DNA of 64,000 nt, taken from positions 25,333,667-25,397,666 of the forward strand of contig OX424568.1 in NCBI GenBank assembly GCA_949152475.1. Reading direction: 5' to 3'. The translations under genes and the position numbers were made by a program. Origin of the DNA: Terebella lapidaria (taxonomy: Eukaryota > Annelida > Polychaeta > Terebellida > Terebellidae). Position 1 is the stretch's first letter, and every line of letters begins with the position of its first letter. The notes below the pieces were generated by a model. That model was not told the origin of the DNA. It ran no database searches and saw only the letters and a program-made list of their open reading frames with translations. This document shows, piece after piece, positions 22,606 to 32,769 of this stretch.

Positions 22606-23035
22606 CACTCTTCAGTGCCTGTTAATCGTCGTACACTGGAGCACACACGACTTGGAGTTATCAGACCATAGGTCCGGCAACCTAATAAAACAAGAACAAG
22701 AATAGAACACTGATGCAAAAAATACAGAACTCTTCAGTGCCTGTTAATCGTCGTACACTGGAGCACACACGACTTGGAGGACTGTGGGGAACAACCACAG
22801 CAGACCCCTGACAATCATTATCCGATCGAGAATGATCCAGTTAACGACCCGAGACGGAAGGTTCAAGGTTGGAGGAAGCCCAAACGAAACCAGGGTCCTA
22901 TTCCAGCCCGAACCCAAATGTGGATGGCGGACAGCTAGACAGACTAACAGACAGACAGAATGGGTTATCAGACCATAGGTCCGGCAACCTAATAAAACAA
23001 GAACAGAACACTGATGCACAAAATACAGAACAGAA
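22606..23035. repeat. Duplicated segment with pearl-like 3' ends
   Basis: Block A (TCTTCAGTGCCTGTTAATCG to CACGACTTGGAG) occurs at 22610 and 22733. Block B (TTATCAGACCATAGGTCCGG, then CAACCTAATAAAACAAGAAC) occurs at 22658 and 22966. Between A' and B' lie about 187 bp ending in an ACAG microsatellite. Block B contains the hairpin GACC-ATA-GGTC followed by CTAA, the same terminus as the Helentron-derived repeats at 36.6 and 56.5 kb. Confidence 0.7.
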
Positions 23036-23220
23036 CAGAATTTTCACTCAAATCGAACATTACGAAAACAAATTGATATGAATACGTATACATACATTCA
23101 TCATGTTCATTCTCATGATTCTGATCGTTGACATGAAGGAATGATAGATGTGCAATTAATGCCAATTCCTCCACATAATATAGTGTCCATTAATTTCTGT
23201 GCATATGCTGTTTTTCTCAC

Positions 23221-23419
23221 CTTTTTTTCTCTCCAAGGTGCCGTTTCTGATCTATAATTGTATCGCAGTTCCTCTCCTGCCTCAATATCCCGCAGCGCGA
23301 TGAAAATAATACGAGGGTGAGAGTCGACCACAAATAGTCGTGGAGTGCAGTTTGGGTTGTTATGTTCATCGTTCAAAAATCGCCCCATCGTCGTCGATTG
23401 CACTGTTGTTGCATCAACC
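23221..23419 (-). CDS. SET-domain exon (C-terminal half)
   Basis: The exon opens after TTAG and encodes VDATTVQSTTMGRFLND, then NNPNCTPRLFVVD, RIIFIALRDIEAGEELRYNY and a post-SET-like PWREKK. It ends at a donor AAAG/GTGAG. These are the core motifs of SET lysine methyltransferases: D-A-T, the pseudoknot N-x5-PNC (here NDEHNNPNC in place of NHSxxPNC) and GEELxYxY with the catalytic Tyr. The spacing resembles KMT5A-like proteins, which methylate histone H4 or other substrates using S-adenosylmethionine. It pairs with the exon at 23752-23891. Confidence 0.8.
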
Positions 23420-23751
23420 CTAACACACGAAAATCAAATTGAAAATGGACATGTAAGCAAAGCATAGTGTCATTAACTACAAGGCGTAGTGTGACACTAG
23501 TGTCATTAACTATAAACACATAAAAGCGTAGTGATAAACATGATGAGGCGTAATATCAAAGCATGATCTCATTAACCATGTTGCATGTGTTACATGCAAC
23601 TAGAAGCCCACACACCGAGCACGAACTTCCCCCAACGATGATGTCCACTATAGATCGCAGATTTATACAGCTACATGTTCAGGCCTCTTGTTAATACGTG
23701 TATTGTATCGAGGTAATTGTACCACATGAACATGATGAATGTTGTAAATAC

Positions 23752-23891
23752 TTGCCATTTGTTTGTACTGTTGTGTCGAAACTGTATGACATACGTGTCA
23801 TTGGGATACGGATCAGTCTCTGATAGTAAGCCTTTATATTCAAGGAGGAGCTCTCCTTTGGCAATATCAACTTTGGTGAATACACCTTTCC
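23752..23891 (-). CDS. SET-domain exon (N-terminal half)
   Basis: After TTTCCAG the frame reads KGVFTKVDIAKGELLLEYKG and then TYVIQFRHNSTNKWQ before a GTATTTAC donor. This is the start of a SET domain (G-x-G-V-F, kG-eLlleY-G, Y-F). Joined to the next exon (23221-23419) it would give most of the domain. By my reading the two boundaries do not keep phase, so a boundary may be misplaced or one base changed. The upstream part of the gene is not found. Confidence 0.75.
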
Positions 23892-23951
23892 CTGGAAATA
23901 GAAAGAATGAACATTCTGTGAGCAGTATTACATGTATAAATGTTGAAGAAT

Positions 23952-24083
23952 TACCGTATTCCCTCGAATAAGGGCCCCGGCGGTTATTGTTTTAAAGCAT
24001 TGCTTGCCCCCAGCGCCTATTCAAACAGGCCCTTTTAAAAGCAAGCAGAGGCTCCGGCGGCGTTTATGCGAGGGAATACGGTA
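23952..24083. mobile_element. MITE, 132 bp
   Basis: Imperfect TIRs: TACCGTATTCCCTCGAATAA at the left and CGAGGGAATACGGTA at the right. The GC-rich interior repeats GGCCCCGGCGG and GGCTCCGGCGG in inverse sense. Confidence 0.75.
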
Positions 24084-24310
24084 TCAGTACCATGGGTACC
24101 AGTATTTTTAAAAAAAAATTAGCATTCAATTTCGACCAAAGTGGCAACGAGGGCAATTTTTGCCATTTTGGGCCTTCTGAGCCTACATTTTGGGCCTTTC
24201 GTGCGATTCAAGTCCTACATGTACTTGTGATGGGAATCACTGACTGTGCGTTTGGTCTGCCTTGTGGCATCTAGCACCCTTGCTCCACCTCCATCCTTGG
24301 ATTCTATGCA

Positions 24311-24652
24311 AGCATGTAGTAGTTTAGATCGGTAAGGTATAGAATAAACTTCAGGAAATTTAGTTAGTAATTTCCCTGTTTATTGCTATACTTACCTCTA
24401 AACTACTACAGTTTAGTCCCTCCCAACCGTCCCCCCAAGGTTTTGTGCTAGGCTCCTTTCTGTTTTCTGGACAGAAAAGTGACGCTTCTGCGCAGCTGTG
24501 CGCGCATGTGCGCGGGCTTTGGGCGGGAAAGGAGGCGTCTGCCACACGGACCATGCGCCCAAGGGGAGTTCATTACGCGATTTTGTCCAGGCCGATTCCT
24601 GGTGGATCGGAGCGAGCATGTAGTAGTTTAGATCGGTAAGGTATAGAATAAA
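24311..24652. repeat. Hairpin plus direct repeat
   Basis: GTAGTAGTTTAGATCGGTAA followed by GGTATAGAATAAAC occurs at about 24318 and again at about 24619. An inverted copy (TATTGCTATACTTACC, TCTAAACTACTAC) occurs at 24378-24411. The first two form a hairpin of about 95 bp. Confidence 0.65.
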
Positions 24653-25204
24653 CAACTTGTAAACCGCCATCAATGGCCAATTGGAAATTGTAAACTGTGA
24701 ATCCAACAACACGGCACAGATTAATTTCTATCATTTATATTTCGCATCATGATATTACAAACATTTAAACACAAACAGACACACAACACAACAACAAATA
24801 TTCACATGAAAGAATCTGAAACCTTAGTTTGTTTGCTACAGTTAGTTTTAGTGTTGCCTGTGTAGGCATTGGATAACTCGAGAAAGGATTATGAACAAAG
24901 GCACCTAATCAAGTCACGTGTCACTTTAGAACTGCTTACGAGTTGGTCTGCTGTGATTGATGTTCTGATAAATCTCTTGTGTTCAAAGCTCCCAGCATTT
25001 AATCAAAGATAAATTAGTAATAAACGATGGTGTATATTTTCAATTAACAAATTCATTCATTCATGTTTGAAGTGAAACAAATAAACAGGCCATCAGAAAC
25101 CTGCTGTTGATCAGCCGCCGCCGTCAGACAAATGGAAACAAACAACGGGGAGGGGGGGGGGGAGGGCGGGGCGGGGGGGGGGGGGGGCAGGCTGGGGCTC
25201 AGAT
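24653..25204. other. Non-coding stretch with G-rich tract
   Basis: No gene seen. 25147-25187 is almost pure G with a few A and C. Confidence 0.5.
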
Positions 25205-25463
25205 GCAGTGGAGTGGAAAACACAGACGGTCGTTGTAGGCCTGACCACTGGAGGTGAAAGCTGACTACTGGTCGTTAGTGGCCAGCCTGTTCGCACGCAC
25301 GGTGATTCACAACTGAGCGGGCTGTCCGCCGGGGACGAACTGTGCAGTGGAGTGGAAAACACCGACGGTCGTTTTAGGCCTGACCATTGGAGGTGAAAGC
25401 TGACTACTGATCGTTAGTAGCCAGCTTGATCGCCCGTACGGTGATTGACAACTGAGCGGGTGG
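25205..25463. repeat. 138-bp tandem duplication
   Basis: 25205-25342 and 25343-25463 share GCAGTGGAGTGGAAAACAC, CGACGGTCGTT and AGGTGAAAGCTGACTACTG, with about ten differences. The unit has no long ORF on plus. Confidence 0.8.
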
Positions 25464-26523
25464 ATTACCGTAACTGTGAATGTCGTTACAGAGCACCCGT
25501 TCAGACGGCTTGGGGTCGGTCGTATGTCGCATCTTGGGGGAAGTCGTTCGTGAGGGGACAGTTACATGTAGAACTTGATGGGGCATGGAAATAAAGTCGT
25601 ATTCACGGGGAAGTCGTCGGCGAGGGGGGTCTTATCTTAGGGGGATCACTGTAGTAGAATTAATTATAACTTATTCATTAATATTTTTTAACCCATGAAA
25701 TCTTCAGAGTACAACAGGTTTTTCCTGTTGAGCACAATAATAAATGTTTTCGGCGTTAACTATTTTTATTATGATATTAATAGAGTTAACTAGTAGAATT
25801 AATGTTAACTTATTCATTAATATTGTTCATCTTTCCCTAAACTCATGACACATCATACTTCTGACTATATCCAGTGTCATTTGTTCTCAAACTGCATGCA
25901 ACTGGAACTAGATCAAAGATGCCACCCTGGATATCTCACAGTAATAAGTTAGAGTTTTAACTTATTAATAATTCAATATTTCTGAAAAACAATAGGTTTT
26001 ATGCCTTGGTACTCGGCAACACACACGTGAATTTTGGGAACGATTCATCGAAAAATCCCAGCCTTCACAAGCCATACGTCTCAAAGTGGCAAATTTCAGC
26101 ACAAAATGCCTTGGCAACTGGCCAATTTGGTTGCCATGGCAACCAAAATCGATAGGTGTCGTGATCTTATACAAATCATAATATATCTCCCTATAAAATA
26201 TTATTAGAATCGGTCAAGATTTGCAACCTGTAGAGCGTTCACAAGGAAATCTGTACGGCGGCGGACGCAGACGCGGTGGCGGCGCGATGATCGCAAATCC
26301 ATAGTATCCGCCGAACTTCGTTCGAGGGATACAATTAACTTCTGTTTAGGTCTAAGATGCACTATTTCCGAGATACGGCCGAAAACGAAAAACGCCGACT
26401 CAGCAAAAAAAAATTTGGCCCAGAGCCTAGTACCCCCCAGGCTTGCTCATCCAGGCCGACTGTTATCATGGTTATATAAAGTAAAGAGCACCGCATTTTT
26501 TTCTGTAACAGATGGGGGGCACT
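25464..26523. other. Non-coding stretch with small repeats and a palindrome
   Basis: It holds a repeat AGTAGAATTAAT-TTATTCATTAATATT at about 25650 and 25795. A 22-bp perfect palindrome TTTGGTTGCCA/TGGCAACCAAA lies at 26126-26147; it contains the palindromic RFX X-box GTTGCCATGGCAAC. From 26209 to 26335 is the end of a dispersed repeat (TTGCAACCTGTAGAG to GGGATACAA) also seen at 45724-45815. Confidence 0.55.
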
Positions 26524-27076
26524 CAGCCCCGTTGTGGCTCTCCGTTGGCTCGATATCGGACGTTCGCCACGGGAGAGCCACAGCTTGGGGGTTCTGAAAA
26601 TCACTGGAGAGCGGGCAGCACAATTTTCAAACTGTTAAAAAGTGGAATAAATCGCAGCCCACCTGTTCAAAGTCGATGCTGAACGCCAAATAAATAGTTT
26701 ATAAATCGTTCAGCATTGTCAGAACAGGTGGATGGGGTATTTGACTTGTATTTAATGCCTACTTTCAACGTGCCACCGACCTTTTCAAACTTCGGCCATT
26801 CTCAAAACACCGTCACGAGGGCTATTGTAATTCAAAGTCAAATTTTTATAAAATCATATTCCTCAGGTGCGAGGCGGCATCCACGATGTTTGGTGTTTAT
26901 TTTCGTCTCAAAAGGCTGTGAAAATTGGGGAAAAAATTAAAAATAAATCTTCTAACAAATATTCTGGTGTTGGCTTGTTCATTACTCATAATTATCACAC
27001 ACATACATGAATGAAAAACATAGCCATCCATGTGGTTTCCTGGGAGAGATAATGACCATACCTGGATCTGGCATGT
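26524..27076 (+). repeat. Left long TIR of the AcademH-like element
   Basis: This arm matches 29765-30316 inverted. It contains an inner palindromic region (GTTCAGCAT..ATGCTGAAC around the AAATAGTTTATAA core at 26670-26725). Open frames inside simply mirror those of the right arm. Confidence 0.95.
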
Positions 27077-27169
27077 GTCAGGCATGTCAACATGGCACTG
27101 TGTGTCACATGTGGATGTGATTTATCTGTGAAAAGTTAAAAAAATAAAGGGTATGACAGGTATAGCCTG

Positions 27170-28129
27170 TTGAAAATAACTAATCCCATTACTGCCCGTA
27201 CAGTTTTCCCTGGCCTGCACAGGGTCAATGGTTTCATTTGTAAGGATTGTTGTAAATTGTTGCGTGCAGTAGGCTCAAAGGACAAAAAGAATAGATATAG
27301 AATAAAAACAAAACCCACGCAAACTAAACGAAGTGCCAGCACGCCCCTACCGCGTGAAGACAAAAAATTGGACAACCGTGGAACCCCAGCTCCCGGACCC
27401 CAGGTCAAAAACACTACTAGGGTACAACTGTTCCCCTCCACGCCCGACAGGGCTGAGATATCTGGGGTCAATCAATTGGGTAGTTGTTCCACAACCCCTT
27501 CAAACACTGAAACACTATCTGAAGAGACGTTCAAGGTAATGACAAAAACTTGACATGTTTGTCTTGTGTTAAAACAATTTATCTCTTTTTCGCGCAAATG
27601 AACTGAAAATAATAATTTTGATAATTTATAATTTATAAAACAGACGTAGTGACATATAGAAAAAAAATCCATGAACAGGCCAATCTAGGCAATACACACC
27701 GGGTTGAATCATCTTTGAGTAAAACCTAGCTGTGGGTATTTGGTCTTTCAGAAGCATGCACATGAACTTCTGGATGGCTCTTACTACGAGTCCCTGTTCC
27801 GTTATCTGTGCAAACACTCCCCAGCAGCACTCTCAGCAATGCTGCAGTTCTGCACATCAAAGGTGAAACAAGAGCAACAAGGTATCAGCAACAAGACTAA
27901 CACCATCGAGTCCTTGGCTGCGGAGGTTCACCAAGAATCACTGCGATTCTTTTCTTGGGAACGGGTGTCACAGGAGCTGCGGGAGAAGTGTCCGTGGTCG
28001 AGTTCTTTGGTGGAAGCTACGCTTCCAAGTGCAAGTGTGCTGCGGAAACATTACCAAACCGGTGTTGGCAAAAACAGAAGGTGTGCTATGCAAATGAATA
28101 ATGTTATCGCAAAATGTATTAAAAAATGA
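27170..28129 (+). CDS. Transposase N-terminal fragment (Academ / DUF6589-like), two exons
   Basis: Exon 1 (27170-27535) encodes a zinc-knuckle-like FICKDCCKLL followed by a basic, Pro-rich linker, ending EETFK at AAG/GTAATG. Exon 2 (27752-28129) follows a TCTTTCAG acceptor in the same phase: KHAHELLDGSYYESLFRYLC, SPAALSAMLQFC and LRFFSWERVSQELREKCPW. The Cys pair, a helical block of the L-GSYY-A/S-LFRYL type and a conserved FSWE-V-EL are what I recall from metazoan Academ/DUF6589-type proteins. The catalytic core would lie further on, but the frame ends at 28127-28129, so only the N-terminal part remains. Family assignment is by motif memory. Confidence 0.6.
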
Positions 28130-28197
28130 TCAACAGGTTTATTGATGTACATGTATATAATCAACAACGAACCACAGTGGAATTTATTGGCATGAAT

Positions 28198-29833
28198 TTA
28201 TGTATACTGAACAAACCTCACGAATATTATGCACTTGGGACAGTTGTTTCCTTCCGACCTCAACTTATCCACATACCACAGGAGATCATTTGTACTGGCT
28301 TGTCCTTTCTCGATGTCCAGCATGATGTTAGGTCTAGCAAAGACGTGTGAAGAAGTATAGAACAATCAGAAATGTTCGCGCAAGAAAAGCGTTATATTTC
28401 TTCTAGTGAAAGTTCGACTACTTTTGATTATCAGTGCTTATTGTTAAATGCGTGGTCAACTAATTCATAATCGACATTGAGCCAATATACAGCAGCCAAT
28501 TTTACATGTACCAATGTATTTTGTGCATATATAACGTTTTCTGTTATACATTATAGTATCAGAGTATGGTCACCTGTTTGGGATCATTGTAACCCATTTA
28601 ACTTCATCAGGGGCCAACATCAACAGGTCTGTTATGGATGTCGCCATTTTCTTGGTGGCAGTGGCCGTGGTCATGAGCACAGTTGATGTGTTCAAGATTG
28701 CCCTCAAACTACCCATAGTTTTATACTCTGGACGGAAGGTATTTCCCCTATCGAAGTCCATTGAGAAAATGCTTATAATTTCAATAAAATTATTGGTTTC
28801 CTCCTACTACTCGTAAGGTTTCTTGGGGATAAAATCCCAACTGTCTCTTTTCCAATTCAAAATAAGATAAAATAATTAAGTTTCAAAATGAATAGTAGTC
28901 TGGATACTTCGTAAATGCATCCTTATGTACATACCAATCCACCATGCAGTGTACCTCGTCGAAAGCGAGAACCTTGATCTGTTTTGAAAAAGTTTTGAAA
29001 ACAGCCCTCAACCACTTTGACTTCACCGCTTCCAGTGTGGCCAGAAGCAGCGACCAATCTCCTTGCATGATGTCTATGTTAAAAAAGAAAACTGTGTTCG
29101 TCTTGTGTGTTTTTGAATTGATCATACCCAAAGTATTAATATATACATGTATATTCTCTAATGGTTAATGTCCTGAAACATTAATACAAGCAACCCCAAA
29201 ATTTCAGTGATGCTCTTCTGGTGAACAGGTAATGTAGTAGTATCCAGTATATGAAACGAAGGATTTTCAGCTTTCATCAATTCTTTCCTAGGTTGAATTT
29301 TACCCAACATTCAACTTTATAGTATATACACTTGTTTTCGAGTTATTTTTTTATCATATTTTGTTTTCTAAGCTACCCCCGGCCCCTCCATCCTATTAAA
29401 CACAAAAGTTTGAGTGGAGTCATTTACTTTTGTCTTCAGAGAGTGACGTTACAACTTTCACCCCACGTTGTACCCATCTTCTTTCTTGTTCTTGAATCAG
29501 GGCCCTAAGTGGCATTATTGCCACTGCTTTGTGGCGGGCCGAATGATCCATTTCGTCCATGATGTCAGAGCACAAGCCGAAAAGCACACTCTTCACAAAA
29601 CCAGTGGGGAAAAGAACGAAAGTATGGTGCTCTCCATTTGTGAGACAAATATGTTTCAACACCTCAAGCTGTTCGTTCTTCAAATTGTAATGTATGCCTT
29701 TGTTTCTCAAAACACTGGACACCGCCACTGAGAATGATGCCATAGTTCCAGCAGCATGAAGCGACATGCCAGATCCAGGTATGGTCATTATCTCTCCCAG
29801 GAAACCACATGGATGGCTATGTTTTTCATTCAT
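28198..29833 (-). CDS. RecQ-like SF2 helicase, four exons, truncated after motif IV
   Basis: Exons on minus: 29833-29428, 29073-28935, 28747-28574 and 28333-28198, each with GT/AG ends. Exon 1 begins inside the right TIR (MNEKHSHPCG) and holds motif 0 (NEQLEVLKH), motif I (FPTGFVKS) and Ia (IMPLRALIQEQ). Exon 2 ends in motif II (AFDEVHCMVDW). Exons 3 and 4 join in phase to give WGNTFRPEYK, motif III (TATAT), then NRPNIMLDIEKG and CPKCIIFVR (motif IV). A stop follows and motifs V and VI are missing. The Walker A has Val for the second Gly of TGxGKS, so ATPase activity is doubtful. RecQ enzymes unwind DNA 3' to 5' and in AcademH elements would assist transposition (inference). Confidence 0.85.
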
Positions 29834-30316
29834 GTATATGTGTGATAATTATGAGTAATGAACAAGCCAACACCAGAATATTTGTTAGAAGATTTATTTT
29901 TAATTTTTTTCCCAATTTTCACAGCCTTTTGAGACGAAAATAAACACCAAACATCGTGGATGCCGCCTCGCACCTGAGGGATATGATTTTATAAAAATTT
30001 GACTTTGAATTACAATAGCCCTCGTGACGGTGTTTTGAGAATGGCCGAAGTTTGAAAAGGTCGGTGGCACGTTGAAAGTAGGCATTAAATACAAGTCAAA
30101 TACCCCATCCACCTGTTCTGACAATGCTGAACGATTTATAAACTATTTATTTGGCGTTCAGCATCGACTTTGAACAGGTGGGCTGCGATTTATTCCACTT
30201 TTTAACAGTTTGAAAATTGTGCTGCCCGCTGTCCAGTGATTTTCAGAACCCCCAAGCCGTGGCTCTCCCGTGGCGAACGTCCGATATCGAGCCAACAGAG
30301 AGCCACAACGGGGCTG
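29765..30316 (-). repeat. Right long TIR of the AcademH-like element
   Basis: It is the inverted partner of 26524-27076. It carries the start of the helicase ORF, so the left arm carries a matching but unused start. Confidence 0.95.
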
Positions 30317-30326
30317 GGGGGCACTC

Positions 30327-31762
30327 TTCTATTGGGACACATGCTTCCTGAGGACCAATATGGAATATTATTATATGCCTATTATCCTTCAAACCAACAT
30401 ACACATGGTGTACGTTATTTAATCTATTAATTGAAAAACTAAGTATACAGCCATGTCCAGCTTTGTAAACTTCATGAAATGAGCAAAGAATTTTTGGTAT
30501 AGAATTAATATTTAGCCGAATACTGTAACCCCCCAAATATTCGCGTGCCTTTAATTTCGCGAGTTTTGCGATAGGGAAAAAAAACGCGAATATATAAGGA
30601 CGCTAATATGTAAGGACGCGAAATAATATTCGGACCCATGCACTGCGAAATGGATTCAGGACGCACGATGCCTTCAGGCACACTAAAACACCATATAATA
30701 ATGTCACATTCAACCACTGACAAATGTCAGTTATGTGTGGGGTAAAGGCTGCTAAAGTAAGAAAACGCATTTTACTGTTTATGTTCGATAACTTCGACAT
30801 CAAATTTCCGGTTGTGCGCACATTCTCGAGGCTTGAAGCGAGAATCTCGCACTTGGTACGAAAGGCCATTACAGTCAATTGGAAGGCGCACGAAAGACCA
30901 CCTGATATATTCAAAACTGTGATATTTTGTGTTTGAATATCGCATAAATTTGTTTCTTTCATGGTAATACTTATTAGAGGTCATCTGCAGTGTTATTCTT
31001 CATTACAATCGCAAAGTTCAGAATAAAAATGAATAGCCATAACGGGTTTCCGTAGCAAGTTCCCGTGCACATGGTATTGTTGATATTATGTTGTCAAAAC
31101 ATGGCCGACATCGAGGACGATTTTCACAATAAAGTTTTCGTGTTTGAATGGCAGAAATGCCACGATTGTTGATGGAAAACATTGAGAATCACGTGCACGA
31201 TTCACTCGGAAGGCAAACGAGCCACTACAGATCGATGTCAGTGATGACAACAGCGATCGAGGCAGCAAGATGGCGGTACACTCATTGACTGACAGCAGCC
31301 TTCTCGATCGTGACCGATGTCACGGACACCTTATGACGATTGACGATTGACGATCGAGTGTCATTTCCTGGAATCATCACATGTAGAATATATTTTCAAA
31401 TCTTGCATTGTTCAGGTAAAAGGCACTTCAATCACAGAGAATGGTCATCAGTTACTAGCACAATCAATGGGCGGTTATTGCAGGTTAATGGCTGAACTAA
31501 TCAGTTACTAACTATAAACATTGATTAGTTATTGTACTAGTTAACTGTTACTTGGACAATCCCTTAACCAGAAGTAATCTTCTTCTTTTTCAACTTTAAA
31601 AGAAATTATTGATTTCCGGCTAGCGAAATTAAACGGCAGCCAATATTATTTGGCATTTTGACAGTTCATCCAAGAAATTGTTGAGTATACGGTGGCTTCA
31701 ATCTGCCTGGCATTCTTTCCGTCAGAGGGCTTTCTTGGCGAGGAATAAAATGTATTGTATGC
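30327..31762. other. Mostly non-coding; one small GCG-rich foldback
   Basis: 30526-30640 has TATTCGCGTG, TTTCGCGAGTTTTGCGA, ACGCGAATATATAAGGACGC and GACGCGAAATAATATTCG, the look of a MITE remnant. Nothing else is recognised. A 23-codon ORF at 31102 (MADIEDDFHNKVF) has a start-like context but no support. Confidence 0.45.
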
Positions 31763-31973
31763 GGGCAAACAATTGTTTTTTCCACACAAACAATGGTTAA
31801 GGGCAAACAATGTTCTTGGGTCGAAAATAATATTATTTGCGCATCTTTAACGAGAAAACAATGTTCTTTGCACGACATTAAATATTTTCGCGAAAACAAT
31901 GTTCCTTACGCGCAAACAATATTTGTTGCTTGCAAACAGTTATTCTTTGCGGGAAAACAATTTTCAAGTAAAC
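31763..31973. repeat. Cluster of eight AAACAATGTTC-type units
   Basis: CAAACAATTG, CAAACAATGG, CAAACAATGTTC, AAAACAATGTTC (twice), CAAACAATATTTG, CAAACAGTTATTC and AAAACAATTTTC follow each other at roughly 20-50 bp. Each is preceded by G/C-rich GGG, GCG or TGC. The core matches forkhead-type sites (AAACAA), but a decayed minisatellite is equally likely. Confidence 0.6.
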
Positions 31974-32638
31974 ACTGGTAAAGTAGGCGATATCTTAGGT
32001 TATTGTATCATTCATATTCATTTATTCAGGTTATAATTCAACTGCATTGAGTTAGTATATTATTCCAAGCTAAATTCTAGTAACGATTTCGATATAGTTG
32101 TTGATATGGTTTGAACCGAATGACAAGAGTTTTCGGGTACACTGTTCGAGAGTAGCAGAAAGTCTATATAAGGAATCGCCTGACCCAGTTTAGGGGTCAT
32201 TTTTCAATCTAGGTCATCACTTATGAACAAACTTTGACAGCTGTTTGACAGCGACAACGTACAAGTTTCGGTAACTATATTTCATTGTTTTGAGCTGATA
32301 TCTGAGTATGGAAATAGATTTGCACAAGTAATTCACCCCACAGTCTGGTGTTGAATGACTGTCAATGAGCTTTTGACGATATATTTTCGGTTATCTTCCT
32401 TCGGGTATACAGGTTGATTTTCGGTAACAGTTCCGGTTACCTGTTTCGGTAGACAATCTATTCGGTATACTCGGTCACTTGTTATATATTCTATCAGTTT
32501 ATTTATTATGTATACGAGTTTCCAGTCGTTATATGGGTTCTGGTATACTTTCGGTATACATTATGGTATGTGAGAAACCCATTTTCGATTGGTTGGAGTG
32601 ATAATGGGAAGTAGTCATGAAGTATAATATGAGCCAAA

Positions 32639-32769
32639 TTTGACCAAAGTATCATACACTGCGCCTTCCTTTATATTCAATACGGATTCAAAATGTGATT
32701 GACGGATTAAATGGCATTCATTTAGTGGACGAGTAGTATTAAGGCGCAATGTATGATACTTGGGCCAAA
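32639..32769. mobile_element. Short foldback element, 131 bp
   Basis: 29-bp arms: TTTGACCAAAGTATCATACA at left and GTATGATACTTGGGCCAAA at right, with AAGGCGCA at the inner edges. The centre has no coding potential. Confidence 0.75.

Larger units (their letters stand above)
26524..30316. mobile_element. AcademH-like DNA transposon with 550-bp TIRs, internally deleted
   Basis: Long inverted repeats at 26524-27076 and about 29765-30316 begin CAGCCCCGTTGTGGCTCTC and differ at only a few positions. The element is flanked by a direct repeat GGGGGCACT (26515-26523 and 30317-30325), a 9-bp target duplication. Inside are convergent genes: a transposase fragment on plus (27170-28129) and a RecQ-like helicase on minus (29833-28198). 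Both end within about 70 bp of each other, so the middle was probably removed by one deletion. A helicase-carrying element with a 9-10 bp duplication fits the AcademH lineage of the Academ superfamily as I remember it. The near-identical TIRs suggest a fairly recent insertion or gene conversion. Confidence 0.85.

Noticed and set aside
24311-24652. Direct repeats that could be short LTRs
   Set aside because: The unit is only about 40 bp, also occurs inverted between the two, and no primer site or coding sequence lies between.
26362-26604. Small ORFs in the left TIR mirrored in the right TIR (30236-30536)
   Set aside because: Their duplication follows from the inverted repeat; no protein-like composition.
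28198-29833. Helicase as a host RecQ gene
   Set aside because: It starts inside a long TIR, is cut after motif IV and the whole unit has a 9-bp target duplication, so it belongs to the transposon.
31102-31173. 23-codon ORF starting MADIEDDFHNKVF
   Set aside because: It has a good start context but is too short and lacks a donor that extends it.
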